Assembly (NCBI RefSeq): GCF_005047635.1
Contig: NZ_SUKC01000003.1
Coordinates: forward strand, 62,001-126,000
Direction: 5' to 3'
From: Arthrobacter sp. CAU 1506
GTDB taxonomy: Bacteria > Actinomycetota > Actinomycetes > Actinomycetales > Micrococcaceae
Length of the DNA stretch: 64,000 nt
Shown here: positions 17,268 through 26,239 of the stretch, one piece after another
Position numbering within the stretch: position 1 is the stretch's first letter
Layout: every line of letters begins with the position of its first letter
Notes under the pieces: model-generated
What the model was told of the DNA's origin: nothing
Seen by the model: only the letters and a program-made list of their open reading frames with translations
Databases searched by the model: none
Translations under genes and position numbers: made by a program

Positions 17268-20200
17268 GTGCTCACCAACCGGCGCCTGATCGCCCGAGGC
17301 TTCCACGACCTGGAGCGCAGCACCCGCTTCCTGCAGGCCAAGGAACTGTCCGAGGTCACCCCGGAGCGGCTGGACGCAGGCTTCGCCGTCAGCGCCGACC
17401 CCGATCAGGCACTGGTCTCGCTGGTCCGGCTGCTGGAGAAGAACCCCGCCCTGGCCGAGATCATCAATACCGGTGGCGACAGCAGCGAAGCCCTGTTCCG
17501 GCTGCTCGGGGCCTCGGAAGCACTGGGCGACTTCCTGCTGCGCCGGCCCGAGCACTTGGACGTGCTGGAAACGGACATCGGGCCGGAGCCCGGCAGCGTC
17601 CCGGCCTCCCGGCTGCGCAGTTCGATGCTGTACGCCGTCGGGGCGGATCCGCTCGCCGAACAACCGGTCGCCTCCCTGTCCGGCAAGGATGCCTACACCG
17701 AGCTGCGGAGCACCTACCGCCGGCACCTGGCAGAACTCGCCATCCGCGACCTCTGCGCCGCCTCGCCGGTCGACTTTATGCCGGCGGTCGGCCGGGAGCT
17801 TGCTGACCTTGCCGCCGCGGCGCTGGAAGCCGGCCTGGCGGTGGCGCGCGCCGAGACGGCGGAACGCTTCAGCCCAGACGATGTTGCGGCCGTGAAGTTG
17901 GCCATCATCGGGATGGGCAAGTGCGGCGCCGGCGAGCTGAACTATATTTCCGACGTCGATGTGGTGTACGTCGTCGAGGCCGAGGGGCTGGACGACGGCG
18001 ATGCGGCCGCCATCGGCGCGGCCCTGGCCACCGGCACGGCGCGGGCGATCTCATCCCCGGGGCCGGAGCCCGGGCTCTGGGAAGTGGACGCCAATCTGCG
18101 GCCGGAGGGCAAAGACGGGCCGCTGGTGCGGACGCTGGATTCCCATCTGACGTACTACCGGCGCTGGGCCCAGAGTTGGGAGTTCCAAGCGCTGCTGAAG
18201 GCCCGGGCGGTGGCCGGCGACGCCGATCTGGGCCGACGGTACGAGGATGCGGTCGCCCCACTGGTGTGGTCCTCGTCCGAGCGCGAAGGTTTTGTCGAAT
18301 CGGTGCAATCCATGCGCCGCCGGGTCACCGAAAACATCCCGGCCCATGAGCGCGGCCGGCAGATCAAGCTGGGGCGCGGCGGCCTCCGCGACGTCGAGTT
18401 CACGGTCCAATTGCTCCAGCTGGTCCATGCGCGCGTTGACGAGTCGATCCGCCAGCGCGACACCACCTCGGCCATCGGAGCCCTGAGCGTGGCCGGCTAC
18501 ATCTCCCGTGGGGACGCCCGTGAATTCGACGAGGCGTATCGGTTCCTGCGTGTCCTGGAGCACCGGATCCAGCTGGTGCAGTTGCGCCGGACGCATCTGA
18601 TGCCCGACGGCGAGCAGGCCCAGCGGGTGCTGGCCAAGGCCGCACAGGGTGCGCTGCTGGAGCGGCGCCCGGCACCGGCAGAGCTGCTGGAGAAATGGCA
18701 GCAGACCAAGCGCCGGGTGCGGGCGCTGCATGAGCAAATCTTCTACCGGCCGCTGCTGGCCGCCGCGTCCAACCTGAGCCTGGACGAAGTGCGGCTCAGT
18801 CCGGAAGCAGCCCAGGGCCGGCTGGCCGCCCTGGGCTATCTGGATCCGCGCGGCGCCATGCGCCACATCGAGGCGCTCACCGGAGGGGTCAGCAGGAAGG
18901 CTTCGCTGCAGCGCCAACTGCTGCCGGTGCTGCTGGAATGGATCGCTTCCGGGGTGGATCCCGACGCCGGGCTGCTGGGCTTCCGGCGCTTGAGCGAACG
19001 GCTGGGGGACTCGCACTGGTACCTGGGCATGTTGCGCGACTCAAGCTCCGCGGCCGAACGGCTGTGCCACGTCCTCTCCAGCAGCAGATTCATCACCGAC
19101 CTGCTGGAGGTTTCACCGGAGTCAACGGCGTGGCTGGGCACGGACAAGGACCTGGTGCCGCTGAGCTTCGACGCCCAGTGGCAGGAGATCCAGTCCAAGA
19201 TGTCCCGCCATCCGGTGCCGGAAGAGGCGATCCGGCTGATCCGGCTGATCCGCCGCCGGGAAACGCTGCGCATCGCGCTGGCCGACTCCTCCGGGCTGCT
19301 GGAGCAGCACCAGGTGGGCGCGGCCCTGGCCGACGCCGACCGTGCGGCGGTGCTCGGCGGACTGCATGTGGCGGAGACCTCGGTGCTGGAGTCGGAGGAA
19401 CGGTTGACCGCGCTGCTGGTGGTGGCCATGGGCCGCCAGGGCGGGCGGGAAATCAGCTACGGGTCGGATGCCGATGTGATGTACGTGCACCGGCCCCTGC
19501 CCGGCGCGGATCCTGACCAGGCCCAGCAGCAGGCTGAGCGCATTGTGGCCCGGATTTCCGCCCTGCTGAAGCAGCCGTGCACCCCGCCGGTGCTGGCCGA
19601 ACGGGTGCTGGAGGTGGATGCGGCGCTGCGTCCGGAAGGAAAGAACGGTCCGCTGGTACGGTCGCTGGAGTCGTACCGCGAGTACTACCAGCGCTGGTCG
19701 CTGGTCTGGGAGGCGCAGGCCTTGCTGCGCGCCCGCCCAATGGCCGGAGACGACGCCCTCGCCGAGGACTTCATCGCCCTGGTGGACCCGATCCGTTACC
19801 CGACGGACCTCAGCAGCGAGCAGGTCCGCGAAATCCGCCGGATCAAGGCGCGGGTGGAATCCGAGCGGCTGCCGCGCGGCGCCGATCCGGCCCGCCACCT
19901 GAAGCTGGGCCGCGGCGGACTCAGCGACGTGGAATGGCTGGTCCAACTGCTGCAACTGCAGCACGCCCACGAGCGTCCGGAGCTTCGCACCAGCAACACC
20001 TTGGAGGCGCTTTCCGCCATCGCCGCCGCCGGGCTGCTTCCGGAAGACGACGCCGCCGCCCTGGGCCGCAGCTGGAGCCTGGCCACCCGGATCCGTTCAG
20101 CCAATGTTGTTTGGGCCGGGAAGAATTCCGACCTCCTTCCCGCGTCGCGGCGGGACCTGGAAGCGGTGGCCCGCTGGTGCGGGTACGAGCCGGGGAATGC

Positions 20201-20285
20201 GGCGGCGATCGAAGAAGACTATCTGCGCCTGACCCGCCGCGCCCGGGCCATCTTCGAGCGCTACTTCTACGGGTACGGCACCTGA
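17268..20285 (+). CDS. glnE: Glutamine synthetase adenylyltransferase/deadenylylase
   Basis: A 1005-residue bifunctional enzyme that adds or removes AMP on glutamine synthetase according to nitrogen status. Two nucleotidyltransferase domains are visible. The N-terminal one has GMGKCGAGELNYISDVDVVYV (about residue 217) and the C-terminal one has AMGRQGGREISYGSDADVMYV (about residue 722). The associated LGRGGLRDVEFTVQ and LGRGGLSDVEWLVQ blocks follow each. The likely substrate is GlnA1 (leftward, 1.4 kb away), which has the adenylylated-Tyr context; whether GlnA2 is modified is unknown. Confidence 0.95.
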   Translation: MLTNRRLIARGFHDLERSTRFLQAKELSEVTPERLDAGFAVSADPDQALVSLVRLLEKNPALAEIINTGGDSSEALFRLLGASEALGDFLLRRPEHLDVLETDIGPEPGSVPASRLRSSMLYAVGADPLAEQPVASLSGKDAYTELRSTYRRHLAELAIRDLCAASPVDFMPAVGRELADLAAAALEAGLAVARAETAERFSPDDVAAVKLAIIGMGKCGAGELNYISDVDVVYVVEAEGLDDGDAAAIGAALATGTARAISSPGPEPGLWEVDANLRPEGKDGPLVRTLDSHLTYYRRWAQSWEFQALLKARAVAGDADLGRRYEDAVAPLVWSSSEREGFVESVQSMRRRVTENIPAHERGRQIKLGRGGLRDVEFTVQLLQLVHARVDESIRQRDTTSAIGALSVAGYISRGDAREFDEAYRFLRVLEHRIQLVQLRRTHLMPDGEQAQRVLAKAAQGALLERRPAPAELLEKWQQTKRRVRALHEQIFYRPLLAAASNLSLDEVRLSPEAAQGRLAALGYLDPRGAMRHIEALTGGVSRKASLQRQLLPVLLEWIASGVDPDAGLLGFRRLSERLGDSHWYLGMLRDSSSAAERLCHVLSSSRFITDLLEVSPESTAWLGTDKDLVPLSFDAQWQEIQSKMSRHPVPEEAIRLIRLIRRRETLRIALADSSGLLEQHQVGAALADADRAAVLGGLHVAETSVLESEERLTALLVVAMGRQGGREISYGSDADVMYVHRPLPGADPDQAQQQAERIVARISALLKQPCTPPVLAERVLEVDAALRPEGKNGPLVRSLESYREYYQRWSLVWEAQALLRARPMAGDDALAEDFIALVDPIRYPTDLSSEQVREIRRIKARVESERLPRGADPARHLKLGRGGLSDVEWLVQLLQLQHAHERPELRTSNTLEALSAIAAAGLLPEDDAAALGRSWSLATRIRSANVVWAGKNSDLLPASRRDLEAVARWCGYEPGNAAAIEEDYLRLTRRARAIFERYFYGYGT

Positions 20286-20288
20286 TCT

Positions 20289-20320
20289 GCCGACCCGTGC
20301 CGGGAGGCACCGCCGTCGGC
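20289..20320 (+). terminator. Two-tier hairpin after glnE
   Basis: An outer stem GCCGAC / GTCGGC encloses an inner stem GTGCC-GGGA-GGCAC with a GNRA-type loop. It starts 3 nt after the glnE stop. No T-run follows. Confidence 0.55.
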
Positions 20321-20397
20321 CCCTCCCATGTTTGATGGCTGCCGACAGGGGACCGGGGCTAGGCTGAGGCCGGAAGCCAAGCGTAAGGAGACGCCCG

Positions 20398-20724
20398 ATG
20401 ACCGACATCGATGTGGTTGGACGTGAACATCTGACCGTGGCGGTTGGGTCGCCACACGGACGCAGCGCCGTTCTGGTGGCGCAGGACGGCCCGCTGCGCC
20501 AAACCGTGATCGCCCTGAAGGCCGGAGCCGAGCTGGGGGAGCACAACGCCCCGCTCGCCGGTACGCTGCTGGTCCTTGAAGGGTCGGTGACCGTGGTTTC
20601 GGCATCCGGCCGGATGGCGGTCAACCAGGACCAGTTGGCGGTGATTCCGCAGGAACGGCATTCCGTCGAAGCATCGGAGGACTCGGTGTTCCTGCTCACC
20701 GCCGTCACCGAAACGCGTCTTTAG
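20398..20724 (+). CDS. Cupin-domain protein
   Basis: A 108-residue single cupin. The first cupin motif is degenerate (GAELGEHNAPLAGTLLVLEG, one His) and the second is QDQLAVIPQERHSVEA (one His). Metal binding is therefore possible but incomplete compared with the usual three-His-one-Glu set. AAGGAG lies 8 nt before ATG. A TAGGCT -10 (20360-20365) gives a leader of about 27 nt. It sits between glnE and a small membrane protein, with no pathway clue. Substrate unknown. Confidence 0.8.
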   Translation: MTDIDVVGREHLTVAVGSPHGRSAVLVAQDGPLRQTVIALKAGAELGEHNAPLAGTLLVLEGSVTVVSASGRMAVNQDQLAVIPQERHSVEASEDSVFLLTAVTETRL

Positions 20725-20845
20725 CCTTTTCAGGCGCGCAACCCGGCCCGCGCCATCCCAGCCTGGACCGTCCGCACGATGGCGCCGGTCCTAGCTGGCT
20801 CCTTCCTTGAGCTCGCCGCGCGCTGGCGCCGGCTGCGCGCTAGTT

Positions 20846-20890
20846 CCGTCCCGCGCTGGCCACACCGTCCCGCGCTGGCCACACCGTTCC
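20846..20890. repeat. 19-bp tandem direct repeat, two copies plus part
   Basis: The unit CCGTCCCGCGCTGGCCACA occurs at 20846-20864 and again, identical, at 20865-20883, then a third copy starts with CCGTTCC. It lies in the 240-bp gap between the cupin and the small membrane protein. The same gap contains further GCGCTGG words around 20817-20840. Confidence 0.85.
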
Positions 20891-20965
20891 AGTGGCCGCC
20901 GGAGGCACACGGAAGACCTGGCCAGGGGCAGGACGTGGTGGCGCGGGAGTGGCAAAATGTGGCTT

Positions 20966-21163
20966 ATGGGTGGAAACGGAGGATCCACGCTCAGCGGCCG
21001 TACCCCGCGGCCGGTGAAGAGCGCGCTGATCGTAGCCCTCGTGCTGTTCCTGGTGCTGCTGGTGATACTGCGCATCGGTGTCGCGTATTCGTTCGTGCTC
21101 ACGGTCACCGCGCTGGTGTTCGTCGGTGTGGTGGCCATATTCCGCAAGGCCTTGGGCCGCTAG
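20966..21163 (+). CDS. Small membrane protein
   Basis: A 65-residue protein: a glycine-rich basic N-terminus (GGNGGSTLSGRTPRP), then two closely spaced hydrophobic segments (about residues 17-38 and 40-58) and a basic end FRKALGR. No family is recognised. The start is uncertain: ATG 20966 is preferred, in-frame ATG 20957 is possible, and neither has a ribosome binding site. It is convergent with glnA1 and followed by two strong hairpins, which supports it being a real transcription unit. Confidence 0.6.
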   Translation: MGGNGGSTLSGRTPRPVKSALIVALVLFLVLLVILRIGVAYSFVLTVTALVFVGVVAIFRKALGR

Positions 21164-21186
21164 CGGCGCGGCCTAAACGCACGAAA

Positions 21187-21223
21187 GCGGCCCACTGAAT
21201 GCCGGAGGTCAATAGTGGGCCGC
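21187..21223. terminator. Terminator hairpin after small membrane gene
   Basis: Perfect 10-bp inverted repeat GCGGCCCACT / AGTGGGCCGC with a 17-nt loop, between convergent genes. Confidence 0.65.
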
Positions 21224-21242
21224 CTCGAGGAGTTCGCGATCC

Positions 21243-21264
21243 CGCGGCCGCCGGAACGGCCGCG
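21243..21264. terminator. Terminator hairpin downstream of glnA1
   Basis: Perfect 8-bp inverted repeat CGCGGCCG-CCGGAA-CGGCCGCG, 18 bp from the glnA1 stop codon. Together with the neighbouring hairpin it insulates the convergent pair. Confidence 0.65.
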
Positions 21265-21281
21265 TTCACCGCAAGGGTGTC

Positions 21282-22706
21282 CTAGCAGCCGTAGTAGAGC
21301 TCGAACTCGTAGGGGTTCGGGCGGGCTGCCAGCGGTGCGATTTCCATTTCGCGCTTGTAGGCGATCCAGGTGTCGATCAGGTCCTGGGTGAAGACCCCGC
21401 CGGCCTGCAGGAACTCGTTGTCCGCTTCCAGCGCCTCAAGTGCTTCTTCCAGCGAACCCGGAGCCTTCTGGATGTCCTTGGCCTCTTCGGCCGGCAGTTC
21501 GTACAGGTCCTTGTCGATCGGGTCGGCCGGCTCGATGCGGTTCTTGATCCCGTCAAGGCCCGCCATCAGCTGGGCGGCGAAGGCCAGGTACGGGTTCGAG
21601 CTGGGGTCGGGGGCGCGGAACTCGATGCGCTTGGCCTTGGGGTTGGAACCGGTGATCGGGATGCGGATGCCCGCCGAGCGGTTGCCCTGCGAGTAGACCA
21701 TGTTCACCGGCGCCTCGAATCCCTTGACCAGCCGGCGGTAGGAGTTCACCGTGGGGTTGGTGAAGGCGAGCACGGCGGAAGCATGCTTGAGCAGGCCACC
21801 GATGTACCAGCGGGCCGTGTCGGACAGGCCGGCGTAGCCCTTCTCGTCGTAGAACAGCGGCTGGCCGCCGGTCCACAGCGACTGGTGGCAGTGCATGCCG
21901 GAGCCATTGTCGCCGAAGACGGGCTTGGGCATGAAGGTGGCGGACTTGCCCCAGGCATCGGCCACGTTCTTGACGATGTACTTGAATTTCAGCAGATCGT
22001 CGGCGGCGTGCGTCATGGTGCTGAACTTGTAGTTGATCTCAGCCTGGCCGGCGGAACCCACTTCGTGGTGAGACCGTTCGACCTCGAGGCCGACGGCGTC
22101 CAGTTCCACGCAGATCGCGTCGCGCAGGTCGGCCTGCTTGTCGGTGGGGGAAACCGGGAAGTAGCCGCCCTTGACCGGAGTCTTGTAGCCCTGGTTGCCG
22201 CCTTCTTCCCTCTTGCCGGAGTTCCAGTGCGCCTCGACCGAGTCCACCTTGTAGAAGGAGTGCTCCGGGCTGGACTGGTAACGGACGTCGTCGAAAATGA
22301 AGAATTCGGCTTCCGGCGCGAAGAACGCGGTGTCGGCGATGCCGGTGGAAGCAAGGTAGGCCTCTGCACGCTCGGACACACCGCGCGGGTCGCGGTGGTA
22401 CGGGTCGCCGGTGCGCGGGTTCACGATGGAGAAGTTCAGGGCCAGCGTCTTCTCCACGCGGAACGGATCGATGAATGCGGTAGTGACATCCGGGATCAGC
22501 TGCATGTCGGATTCGGCGATGCCCTGGAAACCGCGGATCGAGGAGCCGTCGAAGAGCTGCCCGTTCACGAAGAAGTCGGCGTCAACGGTTTTCGCCGGCA
22601 CATTGAAGTGCTGCTGGACGCCGGGCAGGTCGGTGAAACGGATATCGACGAACTTAACGTCTTCGTCGGCGATGTACTTGAGGACCTCGTCCGCATTCTT
22701 GAACAT
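21282..22706 (-). CDS. glnA: Glutamine synthetase type I
   Basis: Main assimilatory glutamine synthetase, 474 residues, GSI-beta class (GlnA1). Visible are [11 protein letters not shown], the latch-region [11 protein letters not shown], the metal ligands in [18 protein letters not shown], the ATP-binding [20 protein letters not shown] and [32 protein letters not shown] contains the tyrosine that GlnE adenylylates in this class. The start MFKNADEVL (22706) has AAGGAG upstream; the open frame to 22727 is longer but unlikely. A GlnR-type box lies 84-121 bp upstream, so nitrogen-limitation activation is expected. Confidence 0.97.
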   Translation of the reverse strand: MFKNADEVLKYIADEDVKFVDIRFTDLPGVQQHFNVPAKTVDADFFVNGQLFDGSSIRGFQGIAESDMQLIPDVTTAFIDPFRVEKTLALNFSIVNPRTGDPYHRDPRGVSERAEAYLASTGIADTAFFAPEAEFFIFDDVRYQSSPEHSFYKVDSVEAHWNSGKREEGGNQGYKTPVKGGYFPVSPTDKQADLRDAICVELDAVGLEVERSHHEVGSAGQAEINYKFSTMTHAADDLLKFKYIVKNVADAWGKSATFMPKPVFGDNGSGMHCHQSLWTGGQPLFYDEKGYAGLSDTARWYIGGLLKHASAVLAFTNPTVNSYRRLVKGFEAPVNMVYSQGNRSAGIRIPITGSNPKAKRIEFRAPDPSSNPYLAFAAQLMAGLDGIKNRIEPADPIDKDLYELPAEEAKDIQKAPGSLEEALEALEADNEFLQAGGVFTQDLIDTWIAYKREMEIAPLAARPNPYEFELYYGC

Positions 22707-22789
22707 CGGGTCATGCTCCTTACGCATTCTGGGGGAACCTGCCTCCGCTCTACGGGGCCGGCAACAGTTACAACAGTAGGAGCAGGGAA

Positions 22790-22827
22790 TTTCCCGTCAG
22801 TGTCGCAATTGTTTCAGGCAGGTTACT
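22790..22827 (-). promoter_or_regulatory. GlnR-type binding site upstream of glnA1
   Basis: Read on the minus strand: GTAAC-N6-GAAAC-N6-GACAC-N6-GAAAT. The known actinobacterial GlnR box is two repeats of GTNAC-N6-GAAAC at 11-bp periodicity. All four elements are in register; the first pair matches fully and the second pair has one mismatch per element. It ends 84 bp before the glnA1 start codon, a fitting activator position. Confidence 0.7.
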
Positions 22828-22902
22828 TAAATCGATGTGCACTGCAAGCTTACCGTCCGCGGTCTTGGCACTTGGCCAGCGGGAGCGGTTAAGGGGCGGG
22901 CG

Positions 22903-22972
22903 GGCCCATGCCCGGCGGGGTGCACGCGGGCCCCATGTCCGGCGGCACCGCGCGGCGGCCCGATGCCCGGCG
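22903..22972. repeat. GC-rich degenerate repeat, three copies
   Basis: The words GCCCATGCCCGGCG, CCCCATGTCCGGCG and GCCCGATGCCCGGCG recur at about 27-28 bp intervals (ATG at 22908, 22935; GATG at 22962). The intervening bases are also very GC-rich and can pair. Origin and role unknown. Confidence 0.5.
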
Positions 22973-23014
22973 CCAGCCCGCCGGCCCGGGAAACCTGCGT
23001 CATCGCCCGACCGG

Positions 23015-23026
23015 TAAACTTGAGGG
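23015..23026 (+). promoter_or_regulatory. Leaderless promoter of the RDD gene
   Basis: TAAACT (23015-23020), 6 nt, then GTG 23027. Confidence 0.6.
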
Positions 23027-23464
23027 GTGGTAAGTAGACGCGATCTTGGTTCCTGGCTTGAAGGCCCTCCGCAGTCCAACATGCAGCAATGGCCCGGCCA
23101 GCGGCTCGGGCTACCCCAAACCGGCAGCGGCTCAATAGCCCGGCCGGGTCGGCGGATAGCGGCGCTGCTGATTGACTGGCTGCTCTGTTACGCGATCGCC
23201 AACGCGTTCCTGGGCGGTGGCCAGCTGGCCATCCTGGGCGTCTTCGCCGTCGAGCAGTTGCTGCTCGTCGGAACCCTGGGCTACAGCATCGGGCACCGTC
23301 TGCTCGGCATCCAGGTGCGCAAACTCGACGGGTCCGCTCCCGGATTGCTGCCGGCTGTGGTCCGCACCGTGCTGCTGTGCCTGGTGATTCCGGCGGTCAT
23401 TTTCGACGCCGACCAGCGCGGCCTTCATGACCGGGCCATGGGGACCATCCTGATCCGCCGCTGA
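23027..23464 (+). CDS. RDD family membrane protein
   Basis: A 145-residue protein with the RDD signature: ARPGRRIAALLIDWLLCY opens the first transmembrane helix (R..D), a second hydrophobic segment follows, and the end reads DADQRGLHDRAMGTILIRR. The N-terminal VSRRDLGSWLEGP is typical of the actinobacterial group found beside glnA. The GTG start is supported by both this conserved N-terminus and a -10 six nt upstream. RDD proteins are proposed transport or envelope accessory factors; the specific role is unknown. Confidence 0.85.
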   Translation: MVSRRDLGSWLEGPPQSNMQQWPGQRLGLPQTGSGSIARPGRRIAALLIDWLLCYAIANAFLGGGQLAILGVFAVEQLLLVGTLGYSIGHRLLGIQVRKLDGSAPGLLPAVVRTVLLCLVIPAVIFDADQRGLHDRAMGTILIRR

Positions 23465-23503
23465 GCCGGCAGGGTACGCGCACAACTGAAAACTCCTGAA
23501 ATG

Positions 23504-23542
23504 CGTGAGGGGCTGCCGGTTAGTTACCGGCAGCCCCTCACG
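23504..23542. terminator. Strong bidirectional terminator
   Basis: A perfect 17-bp inverted repeat (CGTGAGGGGCTGCCGGT and its complement) with a TAGTT loop, followed by TGCGTTTT on the plus side. It lies between the convergent RDD and DUF4191 genes. One of the best intrinsic terminators in the window. Confidence 0.9.
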
Positions 23543-23560
23543 TGCGTTTTGAGGAAAGGA

Positions 23561-24316
23561 TCAGCGTCCGCGCATGGCCTTGCGGTCCGGGCGGGCCTTG
23601 AACGGGTCCACGCCCTTCGGGATGGGAAGCTTGCTGCTGCCCAGCGCCTGCAGCCGCTTGTCCACGGCGCTGACTTCTTGCTTGGTCAGTTCCTTCTTGA
23701 GCTTTTGCACGGTCTTGGCCACCTTGCTCAGCTCGACCTGGCCCTCGCCGTGGCCGGTCTCGATCACGTGGATCTTGACGTTCGGCAGGATGCGGCGCAT
23801 CCGGCGCCGCTCCGACTCAACCAACTGGCGCACGCGGTGCGAGGGACCTTCGGTGACCAGCACAATGCCGGGGCGGCCCACGGCGCGGAACACGGCGTCC
23901 TGGGTCCGCGGGTTCACGGCCACCGGCTGGTCCTGCAGGATCCAGCCGCGGCGCAGCACGCTCAGCGCTGCTCCGGATGCACCCGGCTGGCCCTCGATCT
24001 GCGAGAACGCCGCACGTTCAGCCCGGCGCGACAGGATGAAGGTGGCAGCCAGCAGGCCCAGCGGGATCGAGATGATCAGCAGCGTGATCCAGTTGTTGAT
24101 CAGCAGGCCGACGGCCAGGCCCACGGCGACGATGCCGAGGAAGGCCAGCAGCATGAACCAGACAACGTTCGGGTCATTGCGCCGGGTCATTTGGAAGACC
24201 TGGCCGATCTGCTTCAGCCGGCCGGGCTGCTTGTTGGCTTTGGACGGCTTCTCAGCCTTGGGCTTGCGTGAGAAGAGACCCCGCTTCGGGGCGTCGGAAT
24301 CGGTGCGATTGGCCAT
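23561..24316 (-). CDS. DUF4191 membrane protein
   Basis: A 251-residue protein with a basic N-terminus (RGLFSRKPKAEKPSKANK) and two transmembrane segments (about residues 46-64 and 70-92). A C-terminal cytoplasmic domain with GWILQDQPVAVNPRTQDAVFRAVGRPGIVLVTEGP, and QKLKKELTKQE, follows. DUF4191 proteins are conserved in actinobacteria next to lipA/lipB or glnA; function is not established. ATG 24316 is preferred because TAGAAT (24330-24325, minus strand) would overlap the longer start. Confidence 0.85.
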   Translation of the reverse strand: MANRTDSDAPKRGLFSRKPKAEKPSKANKQPGRLKQIGQVFQMTRRNDPNVVWFMLLAFLGIVAVGLAVGLLINNWITLLIISIPLGLLAATFILSRRAERAAFSQIEGQPGASGAALSVLRRGWILQDQPVAVNPRTQDAVFRAVGRPGIVLVTEGPSHRVRQLVESERRRMRRILPNVKIHVIETGHGEGQVELSKVAKTVQKLKKELTKQEVSAVDKRLQALGSSKLPIPKGVDPFKARPDRKAMRGR

Positions 24317-24330
24317 AATGTTCAATTCTA
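24317..24330 (-). promoter_or_regulatory. Near-leaderless promoter of the DUF4191 gene
   Basis: Minus-strand TAGAAT (24330-24325), 8 nt, then ATG 24316. A leader of at most one or two bases is implied. Confidence 0.5.
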
Positions 24331-24371
24331 TCGTGACGGACGGGTCGCTCGCGCCCGGCCTCCGGACACGG

Positions 24372-24406
24372 CGACGGTCCGGCAGCCTGGCGGCCCCGGA
24401 CCGTCG
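24372..24406 (-). terminator. Hairpin downstream of lipA
   Basis: Perfect 11-bp inverted repeat CGACGGTCCGG / CCGGACCGTCG with a 13-nt loop, 15 bp beyond the lipA stop. No T-run. It probably separates lipBA from the DUF4191 gene. Confidence 0.65.
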
Positions 24407-24420
24407 TTCCGGCCGTTCAG

Positions 24421-25425
24421 TTAACGGGAAGCAATCAGCGTGGCAGCTTCCTGGCGGGTACTGCCGGATTCGCCAATATGGGCCAGCTCGGGCGGAAGCT
24501 CCAAGCCCTTCTTGCGCATGGCGGTGGCCCAGAGGCGGCCCGCCCGGTAGGAGGAGCGCACCAGGGGTCCGCTCATCACGCCCAGGAAGCCGATCTCCTC
24601 GGCCTCCTGGCTCAACTCAACAAATTCCTCGGGCTTGACCCAGCGCTCCACCGGGTGGTGCCGTTCGGTCGGGCGGAGGTACTGCGTGATGGTGATCAGG
24701 TCGCAGCCGGCGGCATGCAGGTCGCGCAGCGCCTCGGAGATCTCTTCGCGGGTTTCCCCCATGCCCAGGATCAGGTTGGACTTGGTCACCATGCCCTGAT
24801 CGCGGCCCTGGGTGATGACGTCCAACGAACGCTCGTAGCGGAAGGCCGGCCGGATGCGCTTGAAAATCCGCGGCACGGTTTCCACGTTGTGCGCGAACAC
24901 CTCCGGCTTGGCGTCGCAGATCGCTGCGATGTGCTCGGGCTTGCCGGAGAAGTCCGGAATCAGGAGTTCGACGCCGGTGCCCGGGTTGAGCTCGTGGATC
25001 TTCCGGACGGTCTCGGCATAGAGCCACACGCCCTCGTCGGCCAGATCGTCGCGGGCCACGCCGGTGACGGTGGCGTAGCGCAGGTTCATCTGCTGGACCG
25101 ACTGGGCCACCTTGGTGGGCTCCAGGATGTCGATCGGCGACGGCTTTCCGGTGTCGATCTGGCAGAAGTCGCAGCGCCGCGTGCACTCCGAACCGCCGAT
25201 CAGGAAGGTTGCTTCGCGGTCTTCCCAGCACTCGAAGATATTGGGGCAGCCTGCCTCCTCGCAGACGGTGTGCAGCCCTTCCTTTTTGACCAGGTTCTTC
25301 ATGGCCACGTACTCGGGACCCATGTTGACCTTGGCCTTGATCCAGTCCGGCTTCCGCTCCACGGGCGTGGCAGCATTGCGGGCCTCGACGCGCAGCAGGC
25401 GGCGTCCTTCGGGGGCGAGCGTCAC
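24421..25425 (-). CDS. lipA: Lipoyl synthase
   Basis: Radical SAM enzyme that inserts two sulfurs into protein-bound octanoyl groups. The 334-residue protein has the auxiliary cluster motif [12 protein letters not shown], the radical SAM cysteines CTRRCDFC, and the C-terminal RSSYRAG serine motif. Blocks [11 protein letters not shown] and [12 protein letters not shown] are also typical. The start overlaps the lipB stop by 4 nt, giving a lipB-lipA operon that supplies lipoate. SucB, about 7 kb away, carries two lipoyl domains that need it. Confidence 0.97.
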   Translation of the reverse strand: MTLAPEGRRLLRVEARNAATPVERKPDWIKAKVNMGPEYVAMKNLVKKEGLHTVCEEAGCPNIFECWEDREATFLIGGSECTRRCDFCQIDTGKPSPIDILEPTKVAQSVQQMNLRYATVTGVARDDLADEGVWLYAETVRKIHELNPGTGVELLIPDFSGKPEHIAAICDAKPEVFAHNVETVPRIFKRIRPAFRYERSLDVITQGRDQGMVTKSNLILGMGETREEISEALRDLHAAGCDLITITQYLRPTERHHPVERWVKPEEFVELSQEAEEIGFLGVMSGPLVRSSYRAGRLWATAMRKKGLELPPELAHIGESGSTRQEAATLIASR

Positions 25426-26138
25426 AGCAGGGCTCCTTCGGTCTGGCGGTGGCCAGGGTCGGTGTCGGTGGCCGCAGCTCCGGGGGTGCCGGCTTTGACC
25501 AAGGAAGATTCGTATGAGCGGAGTTCGGCTTCCACCCGGTCGGCAATGTCGGCAGGCGCAACGTCCAGTCCGGTTTCAGCCTGGATGGTGGTGGTGCCGG
25601 CATCGGTGATACCGCAGGCGATGATCTGGCTGTAAGGGGCCAGATCGTTCCGGCAATTGAGGGCGAAGCCGTGCATGGTCACCCGGTGGTTGACCCGGAT
25701 GCCGATGGCGGCGATCTTGCGGGCAGGGCCGCGTTCGTCGGCGTCGATCCATACGCCGGACCGGCCTTCGATGCGGGTGCCGGCCACGCCATAGTCGGCG
25801 AGCACGTTGATCAGGACCTGCTCCAGGATGTTGACGTAGTCGGCCACTTTCGTGGGATCGGGCAGGGCCACGATCGGATAGCCCACCAGCTGGCCGGGGC
25901 CGTGCCACGTCAACTTGCCGCCGCGGTCCACGCTGACCACCGGGGTGCCGTCCAGCGGGCGTTCGTGTTCTTCGGTCCGCTTTCCCGCCGTGTACACCGG
26001 GCTGTGTTCCAGCAGCAGCACCGTGCTGGGGGCGGTGCCCGCCACCACTTCGCTGTGCAGCCGGCGTTGCAGCGCCCAGCCTTCTTCATAGTCGACGTAG
26101 TCAGGGGCAAATCCCACCCGCGAAAACTCTAAAGCCAT
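25422..26138 (-). CDS. lipB: Octanoyl-ACP:protein octanoyltransferase
   Basis: Transfers octanoate from acyl carrier protein to lipoyl domains. The 238-residue protein has [17 protein letters not shown], the [18 protein letters not shown] block, the catalytic lysine in [11 protein letters not shown] and the catalytic cysteine in [10 protein letters not shown]. The last 25 residues are a poorly conserved tail. It is the first gene of a lipB-lipA operon with a leaderless promoter; the divergent gene is a membrane kinase. Confidence 0.95.
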   Translation of the reverse strand: MALEFSRVGFAPDYVDYEEGWALQRRLHSEVVAGTAPSTVLLLEHSPVYTAGKRTEEHERPLDGTPVVSVDRGGKLTWHGPGQLVGYPIVALPDPTKVADYVNILEQVLINVLADYGVAGTRIEGRSGVWIDADERGPARKIAAIGIRVNHRVTMHGFALNCRNDLAPYSQIIACGITDAGTTTIQAETGLDVAPADIADRVEAELRSYESSLVKAGTPGAAATDTDPGHRQTEGALL

Positions 26139-26150
26139 TCCGCAAGCCTA
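26139..26150 (-). promoter_or_regulatory. Leaderless promoter of lipB
   Basis: Minus-strand TAGGCT (26150-26145), 6 nt, then ATG 26138. Confidence 0.6.
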
Positions 26151-26239
26151 CGCTTCGGCGTCCGGCACTGCTATTTGTGTAGCGGACCGAACTGTGGATA
26201 ACTCCAGCGCACCGACGGCGAACCGAGTAGAAGTAGTCC

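Larger units (their letters stand above)
22707..23026. other. 320-bp divergent intergenic region, glnA1 / RDD protein
   Basis: It contains the glnA1 leader with AAGGAG, a GlnR-type box (22790-22827), a GC-rich triplicated segment (22903-22972) and the leaderless promoter of the RDD gene (23015-23020). A 41-codon frame from ATG 22908 runs through the repeats to a stop at 23031, but I see no reason to call it a gene. Confidence 0.7.

Noticed and set aside
22908-23033. 41-codon frame upstream of the RDD gene
   Set aside because: Formed by GC-rich repeats, no ribosome binding site, and it overlaps the RDD start. Kept only as part of a repeat observation.
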